A DNA stretch of 64,000 nucleotides from Paralvinella palmiformis (GCA_025642065.1 JAODUP010000408.1:287001-351000); one strand, 5' to 3'. Positions 11,424 to 35,614 are shown, counted from the first letter of the stretch. The notes: a model not told the origin generated them from the letters alone. Program-made: numbers and translations.

Positions 11424-14129
11424 CATTGATTGTTGCGGTTCACCTCACACACCACCTACACGAATGGGACGAATGCCCACGTGTGTGCTGTGTGATGCAG
11501 ATTTCATAAATTCATAAAAGCATCGACACATCAACCATGAAAATGACCATAAAAATATCGACAGCCGAGAAAAAAACACCATCCTACACGTGGCCGCAGT
11601 GATGAACTTTACTGATGAGCTTAGATCATCCTTTGTCGTCTGCCTGTGAGCGGGCGGATTGTCTGATAATATCTGATTCTCTTATCCCCAGCATGGCTAT
11701 AGAGCTATCGGGTAGTCTTTCTATTATTAACATGGGATGATCACTTCTCAGCTGTTCTGTATCAGTGTGTGTGTGCGTGTGTGAGAGTGCGTGTGTGTGC
11801 GCCTGTGTGTCATGGCTTGAGAATTAGAGGAACAATAACGGAGACCCGCAGATGACATTAGAGACGGGCCGTGTGTAAACAAGATGGCGACCACGGTATG
11901 ACTCTATTATGAATATATAATGAGTTAGTTTACGGCGATCGTCTGCCTCGATCTTGATCTCTCTGTCTATTCGCTTATCTGTCTGTCTGTCTGTCAGTCT
12001 ATCCCCACTTCTTTTCTCATTATGTATTTAGTTCTCATTGTATTAACTGACCCCCACGCCGTCTTTAAAACTATTCCGTTTGTATTTTAACATCTCTTCC
12101 CTTTATCTATTTATCAGTCTATCCAGAAAGCTCTCTATTATTCTAACATTTTCTCTCTCATTCTATATATGTGTTTATAGATAGCTATCTACATTTCTAT
12201 TTTTCTCCACCCATCCGTCTATCTATCTATCTATATAACGTAAGTCCACCCCCTCCCTCTCTCATCTTTTAATCGAAGTATAAAATGACTACACATTTTC
12301 TCATTTTATGAGAACATTTAATTATCGCTGTAAATGTCAACCGGGTCGGGTTGTCCATTGTAGATGTCGCCTCTCTAGCCATTGTCGCCGTCAGCTAACA
12401 ATGGCTAACGGTGGCTAACAATGGCTAATGGTTATTATATGGCACTTGGCGGATGACGTGAAGTGTGTTAGACACGCTCCTCACGTCGACGTGTGTGTCT
12501 GGAGCGGCTCAGAGGAGTGGCCACAGTGATGTGATGGCGAGTAAACACTGGCCTATCCACGACTTCTATATGTCTGGATATGTGAGGGGGATGTGGCGTT
12601 GGCGCCAGGTGGCGTTAGCTCTCGGTACACGGCTCGGCTCGGCGTCCGGAGACCAATCAACCGTCCTGGAGGTAGCTCGAGATGTCCTCCAGGAGGCGCC
12701 GTCGGCGACCACACGCGTCAGTTCTTGCACCAGTGGTCCTCACTTGTCGGAGTCCGAGTGTCCCGGATACGGGCTGATCCGGACGACGCAGAGCCGCGTC
12801 ACGTGGATTCTTAGACACCATACACACATCGTCAGCAGGGGTTATACGGGTGAGTAGTTGGGGGGAGGAGATGAATTTTCAGCGATAAACCTTCAAGAAC
12901 AATGGGTGGGGAAATGGAACATATTTACCACGAATCCAACTCTCCCCCCTCTATTTCCGTCTCCAACCGCCCAACCCCCATGATACACAGAAACCTACGC
13001 TACCGACTATCAGAGAAGCGGTTCTGGATCGTTCAGGAGCACAGTCAATGAGACATCGATCATACAGCCGGCGTATTTAGCTCGCTTTCTGGCCAAAGGA
13101 AATGTGTAATTAAGCCGCCCTAAGTAGACGTACGGGCAGCAGACGATAGTTGACATTGTCTTGTTGACTCTGTCTGGGGTCTGCAGCCGACGTCGGTTGA
13201 ACGGGAGTGACGCGGCCGTGATAAAGCGAGCGACGTCCAGCGGGCTGCCGCGAGCGTTCGACGTCCGGAGACGAACCGCGATCCAGACGACATCCTGGTT
13301 TTAGACGGGGAACGACGGCACCCGAAATAACGAGTCCGCGATCGACGGTCTGGTTGATGGTTAAGTAATAAATTAATATCGGTCTGTATACTTTAATTGT
13401 CGTCATCTGATATAGAACGGATCAAGGCGCTGGCCAGACGAGACCAAACTCCGCGGTCTGTGTATACATCTAGTATACAAACATTGTTTTATTGTGCTAA
13501 AATTGGTAAATAAACATTCCACGACACTCTTATCACAACAATAGACATTCCCAAAAAGATTTACGTCTGAGGTACTTTGTAGAATTCGTTTTTTATTTAT
13601 TATCTTTTCTATTTCGGATATGTGTATGGGGGGGGGGGGAGAATCGGAGGGGGGGGGGTTGAATCGGACGAGAATAATTAATTGGTTAGCTCTGCGTTAG
13701 AGGTGGGGCGGATCGGAACGGGGCGGAGTTCGGTGGGGGGTTGGGTTGGGGGAGGATCCGAGTGTAGGGCCGGGTTTTTTTTGGTTGTAATTATAAGTTT
13801 TGTTTCCTTCACAAAGATGATCCCAGTGACAACGATATTTGCTATTAATGTCGTCGGATATCACGTCCATAGTTAACATATAGCTGTGAGAACTATACCT
13901 AACATCGTGTATGGTGTACACGTATATGTGTGTACATACGTATAAACTTGTATGTATGGGATCGCGAACGAAAGTCGGGGTGGATTATGGTGTATCAATA
14001 CGCATGCGTGTAGTTGGGCACAAATAAGGTCGTCCCAAACGCCACCCCCGCACGGACATACATGCACGCGTTTGCCCGCGCTCACGTACACGTGCTATCT
14101 CTGGTGCCCTACTGTAAGGAATGTCCCCT
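10180..14129. other. Gene-free stretch with a CpG-containing block
   Basis: 10.2-10.45 kb has many TAGTCTATAGTA-like words; 11392-11420 is (AT)n; 12.0-12.25 kb is rich in CTAT/CTGT. From about 12.33 to 13.45 kb the sequence is richer in G+C and CG dinucleotides, with no frame I can support. 13.63-13.66 kb has G runs. Confidence 0.5.
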
Positions 14130-14240
14130 TTGGTTGAGGCACTCGGGTTCAATTCCCGTTTGAGTTTCAAATATCTTTCAGAGCAATTCGGGATTAATTT
14201 CTCGGCTCACCACATTGTAGGCGATTGACCATGCTAGAGG
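14130..14240 (+). mobile_element. SINE-like family B copy
   Basis: GTTGAGGCACTCGGGTTCAA with B-box GGTTCAATTCCC, then TTTGAGTTTCAAATATCTTT and GGATTAATTTCTCGGCTCAC. The last part recurs at 30865-30900, and the B-box region resembles a minus-strand sequence near 21500-21560. The 5' A-box is not clear. Confidence 0.55.
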
Positions 14241-15310
14241 TCGGCCAAGTTACTGAAATATATACGCGTGGCACAAAAATATATCTATATGTAACCTGTT
14301 CTACAACTTACATATAAGAAAGTAAACACGCGCACACACAATCATGTACACGCATATAAGCACGCGCGCACGCATGCGCACACACGCACAGGTACACAAA
14401 ACACATTATAAAGCCTATTTCAGATAGATCATTATCATAAAGTGATACTCTCAAACTGTTAATTAACATGATTAACATTTGAACATCAGCTGTTGTCACC
14501 ATGTGTAGCCATCGATCGGGTTAGACATGTCAAACAAGATCATCATCATTATCATCAGCAACAACAACAACATCAGCATTATCATCATCATCAACATGAA
14601 TCGACATCACATCATCAACATCAGCAACAGCATCACCGGTGTCGTCATTTTATACAAAGGACAACTGGTCCATTAGCTCATCACCCAGGTGTGGTTATTG
14701 TATCCCTGACGGTCACGTGAGAATAGCAAGAGAACCCCCTCCCCCGGGGATGTCCACGTGGACTTGTCTATTGTCTGCGCGTTAAACAGGATCTCGGGGG
14801 GGGGGGGAATGAGCAGGGGGAGCTGTACGAGTTGTTCACGAGTCAGCATGTGGTGTGTACCCCAATCTCTTATCAATAATATCAGATGACGTAACTTGGT
14901 ATCCTATGTACAAGGTTATTTCACGGAGAAAGACAGCTGGTGTACACGATTTCGTTACGGTCAATGTATTCGGTGTACAACGAATGGACGCGTACAATAG
15001 AAGATGGCGCGGAAGGATGGTTCGTGTACGGCGTTCCGTGGGGGGTACAGGGAACTCGAATGTACAAATATTAGCGTACTGGTTAGAACCCTCAGGGTAT
15101 TTCGGCTCCATCTTTCTGTACTGCTGCCCTGTGAGTGGTGGGGGAGGAGGTTTCTCAACCACTCCAACATAGAGGCTGTGCTGATTAAGCGACAGCCTGG
15201 GGATTCTCCCCGAACAAACAAACAAACAAACAAACAAACAAACAAACAGAACCGGTACTTCGGACAGGCATGTTTATAGATGAAGTTTCTTTGATGTAAA
15301 AAATATAAAA

Positions 15311-15411
15311 GTTGGTGTTTTACGGTCACTTTTGTGTTATAAAGTATAGGTTAAACGGGCCGTGTGGCCTCCGAAGGTAATGAGGCGAAGTGAAAGATGA
15401 AACACCCTTCT
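15311..15411 (-). mobile_element. SINE family A, 3' fragment
   Basis: Only the non-tRNA body is present: GGTGTTTTACGGTCACTTTTG, a diverged GGTTAAACGGGCCGTGTGGC, and AATGAGGCGAAGTGAAAGAT. The tRNA-like half is missing. Confidence 0.75.
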
Positions 15412-16090
15412 TACATATCCTCGTCGTCGTGGCAAAAATATTTCACGGCAAAAGTTAACACGATCAGCGTACGATAATGGACTGGATATGGATACTTAAG
15501 AATGAGGACAAAGATGGCGATCGGTAGGCGAGAGATCATGGGAATAATCCTGCTACCGTCCAAATCAGGATATTAGTCAACTGCGCATGCTCGGATTAGA
15601 GGGTTAGAGTTAGGGTTAGGGACTTTTAACATACATATAGTCAGCCCGTGGAACAGACCTTTCGTGAGTTTGCACGTTACTTATTTGGCTGGTAGCAAGA
15701 TATTTCTCTTGCGCGCTCTCTTAGCGGAGATTAAATGAAATTCTCCGAACTGAAGAGGCGACTCGGAAACTGTCAAAACAGATGTACGTATTATATGATA
15801 GATAATGATGATGATAATTGATGTTTTACTGTAAACGAGCGCCAATACTTGCCACCGTCAGATGATCTACACTACAATGAGAGGAGACGAGGACACTCTC
15901 TGGTCAAACATTAATTAATGGTAAAGATCCGCCGGTCATCCAACACGGATCTCGATGTGAACCGGCAACGATTAGCACAAATCAAGCGATCCGCTCCCAG
16001 CGTAGTCGACACAACCGATTGTGACGGGAACGGTTTAGGGATGGGTAGACGAGCGCGCACGCGTACTCGTCAAACGTACCAATCTTAGGA

Positions 16091-16277
16091 TGATGATGAC
16101 GATTGATGTTTTACGGCCACTTTTGTGCACCTGGTAGGCTAAATGGGCCGAGCGACCTCCAAAGGTAATGAAGCGAAGTGAAAGACGAAACACCTTCAGA
16201 TATGACCAAGCCGGGATTCGAACACGGGTGGTAGTGATCTGTGGTCCAGCACGCTACCGCTAGACCACGGAGGCGCC
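16091..16277 (-). mobile_element. SINE family A, full-length copy
   Basis: About 187 bp. On the minus strand it starts GGCGCCTCCGTGGTCTAGCG (A-box region), has the B-box GTTCGAATCCCGG, then the body with CTTTCACTTCGCTTCATTAC, CCTTTGGAGGTCGCTCGG, GTGGCCGTAAAACATCAAT and a CGTCATCATCATC tail. A-box and B-box spacing is tRNA-like, but the acceptor stem does not pair, so it is not a tRNA gene. Confidence 0.9.
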
Positions 16278-17011
16278 CCTTATTATATTATAGATGAAGG
16301 ATGATAGTGTTCGAGAGCGAGTACTGTACTGGATCACGTCGTGTACGTGTAGTTCTAAGATGATGAGATATACAGTTATTGTGACGTATGACAACAATTT
16401 GGTGTACAAAATAATAGCGGGACATCTGATTTATATATATACTCTGTCCGTCGGGTGTACGGAGATGTGTGGTTTGTGTACCATTCTGGCAAGTGTACAT
16501 TGACGTCGTGTGTACGGTATATAGTAACAGTACCTAATATACAAACCACTATTGGATGTCATGTATAACTGTCACCTGATACAACATCAAAGAGATAGTA
16601 ACAGATAGTGACCGCTGAGGGGGGTTGGTCTGTATGTATGGGGGAGGGTTCCCGACCCTCGAGGGGGTGCCTCTGGGTCGGAGGAAGGGTTATTTGACCC
16701 CCCGCACGTCACCAGGTATTAACACGACATATCGCCGCACGACGCATCGGACATCAAAGCCGGAAACGACAAAACGACGCCGATACCGGAGCAGAACGGA
16801 TCGGTCAGCGATACCGTGGGTGATATTACCGGCCGTAGACCGGCGACGAACACGTGATTGACGAACAGTGGAGGAGAGTGACAGGTGTCACGTGGGAGAC
16901 GAGCCACTAATTTAATGAGCGGATTAAAGATGATGAACTGAAACATTTACACACACACACACACACACACACTATCTATCTATCTATCTGCCTGACTATC
17001 TCTTCTCGCTA

Positions 17012-17045
<34 letters not shown>

Positions 17046-17063
17046 TCTCTCTATTTCTATCTC

Positions 17064-17126
17064 AGGGACTGGTGAGACATTACACATGTCTCAGCAAGAA
17101 AAGTTGCTACTCTGGATTCAGTGCTT
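17064..17126 (+). mobile_element. Dispersed repeat family D, 5' half
   Basis: CAGGGACTGGTGAGACATTA, CACATGTCTCAGCAAGAAAA, CTCTGGATTCAGTGC match the reverse complement of about 61397-61458 with a few differences. It stops where the fold-back element at 17129 begins, so that insertion may have truncated it. Confidence 0.75.
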
Positions 17127-17128
17127 TG

Positions 17129-17739
17129 CGGGATTTATAGGGGGTCCGAGTGCGATAATACCGTGATAATCCCGCCATTTTAACCTTAAACGTCAATGTT
17201 CCGGATCTGTTATAGTCATGCCAAAAATTAACTTCCGTATGTGTAACGTTTAACTATGCTTCGACACCGAAAAAGCCGGCATTATTGAAAAATTGTATTC
17301 CAAAACTGAAAATCAGATTATAACTATATGCTAATAGTCCTTCATTGCTACTTTATAAATGATAGTAAAGTGTGGTATTCAACATTGTACACCACAGTAC
17401 AATAATATTCACTGCACGTAACAAAGACTGTTAAAATGTGGTGTTTATAGTAAACCACACTAAAATTATATTTGGTTAATTTAATTTATTATTTATGGTA
17501 AATTACACTTTATTTGCGCCTTTCACTGTTTAGTCAACCCAACGCTTTCTCAGCATTTCATGCCACGGCCAACACATGCCAACTTAAATGTTTATATCGC
17601 TTACTAGTGACATGACAATACGATACGCAGGAGTTAGTTTTTGGCATGATTATAACAGATCCGGAACATTTACCTATAAGGTTAAAATGGCGTGATTATC
17701 ACGGTATTATCGCCCAGCGCCCCTGCCCTATAAATCCCA
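17129..17739. mobile_element. Fold-back / MITE-like element with ~105-bp terminal inverted repeats
   Basis: Left arm 17129-17231, right arm 17633-17739. Shared (reading inward): GGGATTTATAGGG, GCGATAATACCGTGATAATC, GCCATTTTAACCTTA, ATGTTCCGGATCTGTTATA, CATGCCAAAAA. The roughly 400-bp middle has no coding frame and holds a small palindrome (GTGGTGTTTATAGTAAACCACAC at about 17438-17460, arms GTGGT/ACCAC). Target duplications are not clear. It is non-autonomous. Confidence 0.85.
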
Positions 17740-17744
17740 CAATG

Positions 17745-18366
17745 CAAATCGCGCCTGGTTTGATTTGGTTTTTGACGTCATCATGCAATGGGTCTATTCT
17801 CCGAGCTAGTGCATGCAAACTCCCCAAACTCTCAAGACCCATCCTCGTATATACGGCTAACTTATACGGTACGATATGATAACAGTAGCAACCCGTTAAT
17901 ATCCTTATATAAAGCACACGCTCGCGCCAGCGCACGCACTCACGCACACACACACACAGCACAGCCTGATCGTATCAGTGTCCCACTTTGATAATTGATG
18001 AATGAAGGAGCCAGACACTTCTAATTATCAACAAAACCATAAATTGAAATAGGAATCTTCGAATTGCCGCTCCATCAACCATTACCAGGCGCCTTTTAGG
18101 ATCAATAATATAATAGAGTGTATATTATTTTCTGGTCATCATAGGCCAAGTATTGGATATTGTGGTGTAACATCGATGTTATTCTATCCCCTCCCCCCTC
18201 CCCGTGTTATGATTATGTATTTGTCATCGTGTTTCATGGGGAATATATATTACGTTTCGCGCATCGTCTCTCGTCATAAATGTTATTTGAAATTGGCAAA
18301 TCTATAGGAAAAAATTCGCGGCCGACCACGATTATATTATGAAAATAATTGGCCGACTGGCGTCTG

Positions 18367-18418
<52 letters not shown>

Positions 18419-19114
18419 TTGTCAGTGCGCGCACGTGTGTGTGTGCGCGTGTGCGTATGAGTGTTCACGCGTGTGTGCGCGCGAGCCCGTGCCACTGGAT
18501 ATCCAACAGCAATAAACTACAGCCCCGATCTGAAACATTCTGCATCAACTTTCCATCAATAAAACCCGAAGCCGAAATCGATCCCATCCCGGCTAGATCC
18601 ATCCCGGTGTTCGGGACATCCTCTCGTCATCCCCGAATTCCGAATACCCGCGCTATATCCCACCGTTCCGGAGACTCCCTTCTCTCCGTCGACACCTCGT
18701 AATTTTACCTCCGACGCTGAAGACATAAAGTTGGTCACGTGTGTTTGTGTTCATCCGCGGATCTCGATCCGGTGTTTATTTTTCGTGCGCTAGCGAAATA
18801 ATCCCGAGAAAGTGATAAGGCCGGCGTTAACGACGTGAAGAGTGAGATCTGGATCGCTGTGACCTTTGTGTTAGTATGGATAGGGTTGAGGTGTTCTCTG
18901 TAGACGAATCTTTTGGTGTTCTACTTGTACCGACCCATTACTTATCACTACTAATGGTTTATGTGGCCGTCCTTTCACTACTTAGCGACGTTGTTTATCC
19001 AGATCCAGGGACGAGTCCGGGTTTATGGCAGAAGCCGACGTCTGGACACGCGACTTCTACAGAACTTCTGCCGTTTTAAATCACTTTGAGTTATGGTAGA
19101 ACGTGTATGTCTGT

Positions 19115-19181
<67 letters not shown>

Positions 19182-19198
19182 TCTCTCTCTCTCCCCAC

Positions 19199-19253
<55 letters not shown>

Positions 19254-21499
19254 CTATATATATAATAATAATAATGTACATGTTAGTGTATCAGACGATA
19301 CCTAGTTCTCGTCTTTTTGATGTAGGTCATTTCATTGACTTCCATCTTGACAAAAATATCAAACCCATTTAAAGAATATAATAGCATTATAAATGATGTG
19401 GTATTGACATCTTTAGGGATAACCTCCCTAAATGATGAAATAATCAAATATCCTGGAAATATTGATATATAGTTAGGTCTATTTCAGACCGGCTTCCTCT
19501 GATCTTCATATTTGATGAGTACTATAGAATAACAGATGTTAATGTGTCTGGCTTTGAATAGATCGTTGTATAGGTTTATTAACTATTAAAAATGATAGGC
19601 GTCTAATGATCCGGAACGTCACCTAACAGCATTCAGTGTGTGTGTGTGGGGGGGGGGGGTTCGAGATTATCATCAGCAAACTAGGATTATCTTGTGTCTT
19701 TTCTCACATGGCTTTTAGGATTTGTCACACAGCTGCGCGTGCGTGATGTGCTTGCGCGTGTCTGATGGTGATTGATGTTAACCGCTACGTAACGGCTATA
19801 ATTCGATCTCTGTTTCGGCGGTCGCGTTAAGTAGATATAGTGACTACTACCGGAGACCTACCACACTGCTCTATCCGGATAGCTGGGGTATGATCCTGAA
19901 CGGATAAAGTATTGCCTATCGGCGGGGGGAATGATTTGAGGCGAGGGGTGGTGGTCTCTGGTAAAATACGTCCGCGGCTTGTTATCCTAGGCTAATTGTG
20001 ACCAGTATCGGCAGCCAGGACAACACAATACTCCGTCAACAATCTGGATCATCGCATCTCCATCAGGATCAACACCGCCAACGTCCAGTTTCCGTATCCG
20101 GTTTCCAGGCCCGCTCCCGTATCACCGCCATCCCTCGGGATTGTACGCCTCTTTCATCGCGGATGGCCGCCGCGGCAGGAGCATTTACTAACACTTATCG
20201 TTCGGATCAGATACTGTTTTCCGTAAACAGTCTGTTTATAGTTTAATTAGCTTACTGATGCCACCTGGGGGACGTCCGCACCAAGCCTGGATCCCGTCTT
20301 CGGGGAATGGCCGGCTTTGATGTTAATGTTTTCGTATCAATCAACGAATCGGGAGCGGATAAGATTTCGGATGCGCTACAATAATGGTCGAAGTTACGAC
20401 ATGCGCTAAAATGCATCGCCGAACAGAAAACGTCTCCTTCCGCGCGTTGGCGATGCGAACTTTAATGCTTCCATCAACCGAAAAACCAGATACGAGCAGA
20501 GCCAAGATCAATTAATAATCGCCCGGGTGCGTAGTAAAATGATTAAACCAACGATAACAGAAATGAACACGTGGCATTCCATTCGAAACTAAATTCACTT
20601 TCGGCAAACGAAGCTGCCAGACCAGTGGCGCGTGGTGTTTAGTTTCGACCAATGACGTATCACCGAACTAAACGTATACATATTCAATAATGATATTGCT
20701 TTAAGCCGAAAGCTTCGGTTTACAGAAATACTGAACGGAGACGAGCTTTGCCCGACGGGCCGGCTCCACTAATCCGGGAGATTTACAACTTTGGCCATAG
20801 AGAAGCCTCAATATTGACAAGCCAATAACGTTGTCGTCTGCTGGCGTGGCGCGCCGACGACGGTGGCGCCACCGTTGGCAGCGATAATTGAAAGAAGCGT
20901 CATGGCGCGTTTATGTCTGTTTGTTTTGGTCACGAAGCACACAATAAACCGTTCGATCTGCGCGAATACTAGACACACTAAACGATATCAAGACCGTTGT
21001 TTGTCCATCCGTCCGTCCGTCCGTCTGTCTGTCTGTCTGCGGGCGAGATTATTTGATAATGGCGTCGAAAAGACCGAATTTCGTCACATATGTCGCCATC
21101 GTTGGTGACGACCGGTTTGTCCTCGCTCTCTGGAGATAATTAGCTACGCGGTTAAATCGTTGTAAATGTATCGACATTATATACACATCTCATGCCTGGT
21201 CAATAACGCAATTAGGTCTGACCAATCGCCGCAAGAGAACAGCGCCACACCGTTCCGGCACCCGAACGCTCCGATAGCTCGATGTTCCGACATTTTGTAA
21301 TCCGGCTGTTTCATCCAAATTTCGGTAGCGGATAGGGCTCGGTTAACCGCCAAACAATGCTCACCGACAAAGAGAAGTGGACAGTTTTTGGTTTTGTTCT
21401 GTTTACCGACAGTTCGACCTGAACCAAAAATATACTGTTTGTAGTCCTAGTGCTAACAGTTCATATTATATGGAGTAAGTGCGGAGTTTAGTGAGTATG
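17745..21499. other. Gene-free stretch
   Basis: Contains (AT)n(GT)n at 18369-18418, the (CT)n array at 19.1 kb, and CG-containing unique sequence at 18.5-18.85 and 19.98-21.4 kb. No exon with family features was found. Confidence 0.5.
19118..19250. repeat. (CT)n then (CTAT)n microsatellite
   Basis: CT run with a few CC breaks, then CTAT units. Confidence 0.97.
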
Positions 21500-21562
21500 T
21501 CATTCAATCTGAAGCATGTGCATGACCGAGATCTAGTTCCCTGGGGATACATTTCGACTTGA
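21500..21562 (-). mobile_element. SINE-like family B fragment
   Basis: The minus strand reads ATCGGGTTCGAATCCCTCTC then AAGTCGAAATGTATCCC and TCTCGGTCATGCAC. The B-box is perfect, and the following body resembles the 14.1-kb copy. Confidence 0.4.
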
Positions 21563-22721
21563 GAGGGATTCGAACCCGATTCATTATTATAAGTAGTCTG
21601 TTATACACACTAAAACCTGGACTGAATAATAACATATATTAAAGTTATACTAAAAAAGTGATATAATTATATTATTGTTATTCTTGATCGGTAACTTGAT
21701 CTTATAATATATGTATTCGATCTGATTAAAATATAAAATATTAACTAAAGTCTATGATATGACATTGTCTTTTTATGAATATGCTAATTTTTTTATTGAC
21801 GCGTAATTACAGCTCGTAGTGATTATAGTTATTTCACTAACTGACTGTGAGTAGGTGAGTGAGTGAGTGACTGTCTGACTGGGTGATATATTGACATACT
21901 GATTGACAGACTGACTAACTAAATGAATGAATGAATGAATAACTGACTGACTGACTGACTCACTCACATGGAAGGATTCAAGATTTAGAACAGTTCCATT
22001 GTATCCTAGATCTTGCAAGTGGAGCAAGAAGGGCGTACTAAACAAACTTTTAGTTACAATTTCTTAAACTCACTCACTCACCCAACTCACTCACCCAACT
22101 CACCCAACTCACTCACATACATCTATATAGAGATCTTAGACGCCCATTTTACTATCATTTTATTCACGTAAATCACTATCTCCCACAAAATAACCGACTA
22201 GCATCATCAATATAAAACAAAGATACATTATCTCTGACAATAATAGATGGTTAATAATAACAACAATAATTATATAATTATTATCGCCATTATTAAGCCG
22301 AGCCTGATTGCTATAAATCCTACAGAGGCAGTATTGCAATGAAACACACCAATTTAGTTGATTATCGGAACATTTAACACTGTAATAGTGATAACTAAAA
22401 ATGTCTAGTTTTTTGAGGACAAGATGGCATATCTTTTTTGTCAATCTATTCAGAGATGACACGATATTATTATTTCGCGATTGTCCGTCATTACTATGGA
22501 TCTTCAAGCGATCACAATACTTATTTGGATGTAATTTCGCCAAATCAGACGTCGACTAACAGCGCCGATTGATTGTTTGTTTGTTTGTTTGTTTGTTTGT
22601 TCAACAACATTATCGACACAATATAACTGAGAGAATTAACAACAACAAAAATAATAATAATAATAATAGCACCCTATATAACAAAATATCCTTCACATAT
22701 ACGACAACTGAACAGCAAACA

Positions 22722-22727
22722 TTTAAT
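22722..22727 (-). terminator. Possible Tbx2/3 polyadenylation signal (ATTAAA)
   Basis: ATTAAA on the minus strand about 340 bp past the stop codon. A second candidate, AATAAA, lies at 22158-22163. Such hexamers are common in AT-rich DNA and nothing here decides between them. Confidence 0.2.
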
Positions 22728-22761
22728 GTTCTAGTAGTTATTTGATCTACTTATGTGTCTC

Positions 22762-22910
<149 letters not shown>

Positions 22911-23067
22911 TTGACCAGTTAACATAAGAAACAAACATCAACAGCTATTATCAAGGTTTAAATTACGTTAATTATACATATTACAAATAACTAATTGTTT
23001 CCGCTGACTGATACACTGATCATCTCTATTTTCATGTTATCAGTTAGTTCGATAACAATCCCAAACA

Positions 23068-32872
<9,805 letters not shown>

Positions 32873-33085
32873 GTTGGATCAGTGATGAACGCTGATGATG
32901 GGGATGTGATGATGATGATGATGTTCCTCGGAGTGACTCCGGTGGTGGCGCTTGCTGCGTGTTGACCTCAGCACCGATGACGTATTAACGGGTGGGGCAC
33001 ATGCCGGCCGGACGATATTAGAGCGCGTTGACGTCGATGATAGTGATGATGATATAGGGATGATAATACTGATGATGTCGATGAT

Positions 33086-33087
<2 letters not shown>

Positions 33088-33165
<78 letters not shown>
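33088..33165. repeat. (CT)n microsatellite, ~215 bp upstream of the Tbx2/3 ATG
   Basis: About 39 CT units; on the gene strand this is (AG)n. It could lie in the 5' untranslated region or promoter. GAGA-type tracts can affect promoters in animals, but nothing here shows that it does. Confidence 0.98.
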
Positions 33166-33167
<2 letters not shown>

Positions 33168-35476
33168 GTGTCCAAGATGATAACTCCAGGCGGCGGCGGA
33201 GGCTGACAGACAATTTATGCCTTGCGGATGTCAGTGTCAGGACACCGGAAGGATGACACCCTCTTGACAACGATTATCTCCTGCCTTAGCAACGGTCACT
33301 ACTCACCGCTGTCCTCTGGGCGTTCATCATCAATCCTAATGGCATCGGCCTGGTGGCATCCGTTTAGTTGCATCGGCGTAGAACCATCGGTGAACTGGCA
33401 TCGGTGAAATCGCCTCAGCGGGTGTTTGTGTGCCAGCGGTTAAAATCATAAAACAATTGTCTATAAGCGGTGAAACTATTCACAGTTAGTCAGCTTCCAG
33501 CGGATTGTTGTCGTTTCAATTAACCGCACGATCCGGACGAACAAAATGAGCCCAATGTCTATTCCGGAGCGCGGCGGGCGATACTTGATCCCGGTATCTC
33601 TGTCACTGGCGGGCGTGCGTTTCGGGAACAATGTCGGCGCTCTGCTGACTTGAGGACGCTCTGAGCGAAGATGCTACTGTCCTATCTTCATATATCCGAG
33701 CCCATCCTCCTATCTCCAGTCTCAGCAACCCACCGTCCGTCCGTCCGTCCGTCCGTCTGCGGGTGTCTCCCATCACTGTGGCAAATGGACCACTTCGCCG
33801 TCAGTCATTGGCCAGTTGACCAATCGCGTCGCGCATGGGCGGAGTCAGCCGATGAGCGGCGCCCAGCCAATCTCTATGCCGCCGATGATTGACATGCACC
33901 TAAGCTCCGCCTACCACATATGAGATTGCATAGCATAGGCCCCCAGGAGAGAGGCTTAGTGTGTTTTTCCGCCATTTTGCTATCTTGGTGTCTGTTGTCG
34001 TGTATTTTTCGGTCAGCTTCTCTTATTTTCCATTCTTTTTCTTCAAATTATCGCTCGATCGGTGGCGACGGGAACAACAAGCGCCGAAAATGGCCGGCGG
34101 CAGAAAAAAATTGCTTGCTTTTAAAAATTCACAAGTCGAACGTCTTAATGCCACCGTCAGTATGTGTGTGTGTGTGGGGGGGGGCGTGTGAAAAAGCACT
34201 GGCACACAGAATGTGTGTCAGTGTGCGTACTTGCTTTTGTGTGTGTGTACGTGTGCACGCACAAGGTGTGCGTGCGTGCGTGCGTGCTTATGGAAGTGAG
34301 TACATGCGTGACACACAAATGCATAGAGAGAGAGAAAGAGAGCGCCCGCGTCTAAGTGATATATGCTGCGCGTGGGGCCGTGCTGTTAGTGAATGGTATG
34401 GCCGTCATTTAGCAACAGCGCTAGAAACGCCATCTTAACAATGGCGCCCATCCGTGGGTCTTTTGTCTCGGTATATAGAGAGGTATTTATTTATTAATTG
34501 TTGTTGTACTTATTGTTGTTATTATCGTCGCAGTTGTTATTGTTGTTGTTATCTGACAAACAGTTAGTCTTCAGTATTTGTCGACATAACAAACGATTTT
34601 TCTGCCTTTTTATTCCCTCGAACAGAAACTTTACCAAAAGACGAACGCCGCCATTGATGGTATCGTTTGTTTACATTGACGGGTAGCGTGTGATGATAAA
34701 CAAAGCGCGAACATCACAAATAAACAATATCAGCGCAAGGTCATCACAAGGTCATCTTTTTGTCGTCTCCATCAATGACTATATATAGTAGATACCAGCA
34801 CCGCGTCCACATTGTCACGTGTACAACGCCCCCCTCTCTCTCTCTCCTCTCTCGCTCTCTCGCTCTCTCGCTCTCTCCCTCTCTCTCTGTCTCTCTGGCC
34901 ACCTCCCTACCTCACCCCATTCCCTCCCTCCCTCCTTCCCTCCCCCCTCCCTCCCTCCGTGCACCCCCCTCTCTCTTTCTGTAATCGTGATATAAACATA
35001 TCTTTGATATACCCTTCTGTGGACATAACGCGCTATAACAAAGGTCAACGTCACGTGCCAAGGTCTACGGTCCATTGTTATGACGTCATAGGGTTTGATC
35101 ATCCCACATCGCACATTATCGCCCCGATGCTCTCGGCACGAGCGCCAATTACGTCACGACCGGCCACTTATATACGTCACAGCGGAGGCCGTCTGATTGC
35201 CGATGTCTGAGCGGAGGGAAAGCACGTGATTTGATCGCCGATAGTTCACCGGACGACGGAATGCTTACGTCACAGCGGCTACGACCGGCGGCTAACAAGT
35301 GTCGTAAAACACATCGCGGACATCAAACGTTCCGACGATACTCATGACGTCACAGCATGCCGTAAATCGCGCAGCAACACAGAACTCTGTGACGTCATCA
35401 AAACAACGAGTATATAATCTCAGCAATCATTGGTCGTCGAGTTGGCGACATCTTGACTTTCTAATTGATGTGATCG

Positions 35477-35614
35477 TCAAACAAACAAACAAACAAACAA
35501 ACAAACAAACAAACAAACAAACAAACAAACAAACAAACAAACAAACAAACAAACAAACAAACAAACAAACAAACAAACAAACAAACAAACAAACAAACAA
35601 ACAAACAAACAAAC
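35477..35614. repeat. (AAAC)n microsatellite, about 138 bp
   Basis: AAAC tetranucleotide run; a second short block lies at 35668-35693. Confidence 0.99.

Noticed and set aside
12465..12857. 130-codon plus-strand frame
   Set aside because: Overlapping frames in a G+C-rich block; no motif or splice pattern supports it.
15598..15626. Interstitial telomere repeat (GGGTTAGAGTTAGGGTTAGGG)
   Set aside because: Only two perfect TTAGGG units; too short to mean more than chance or a microsatellite.
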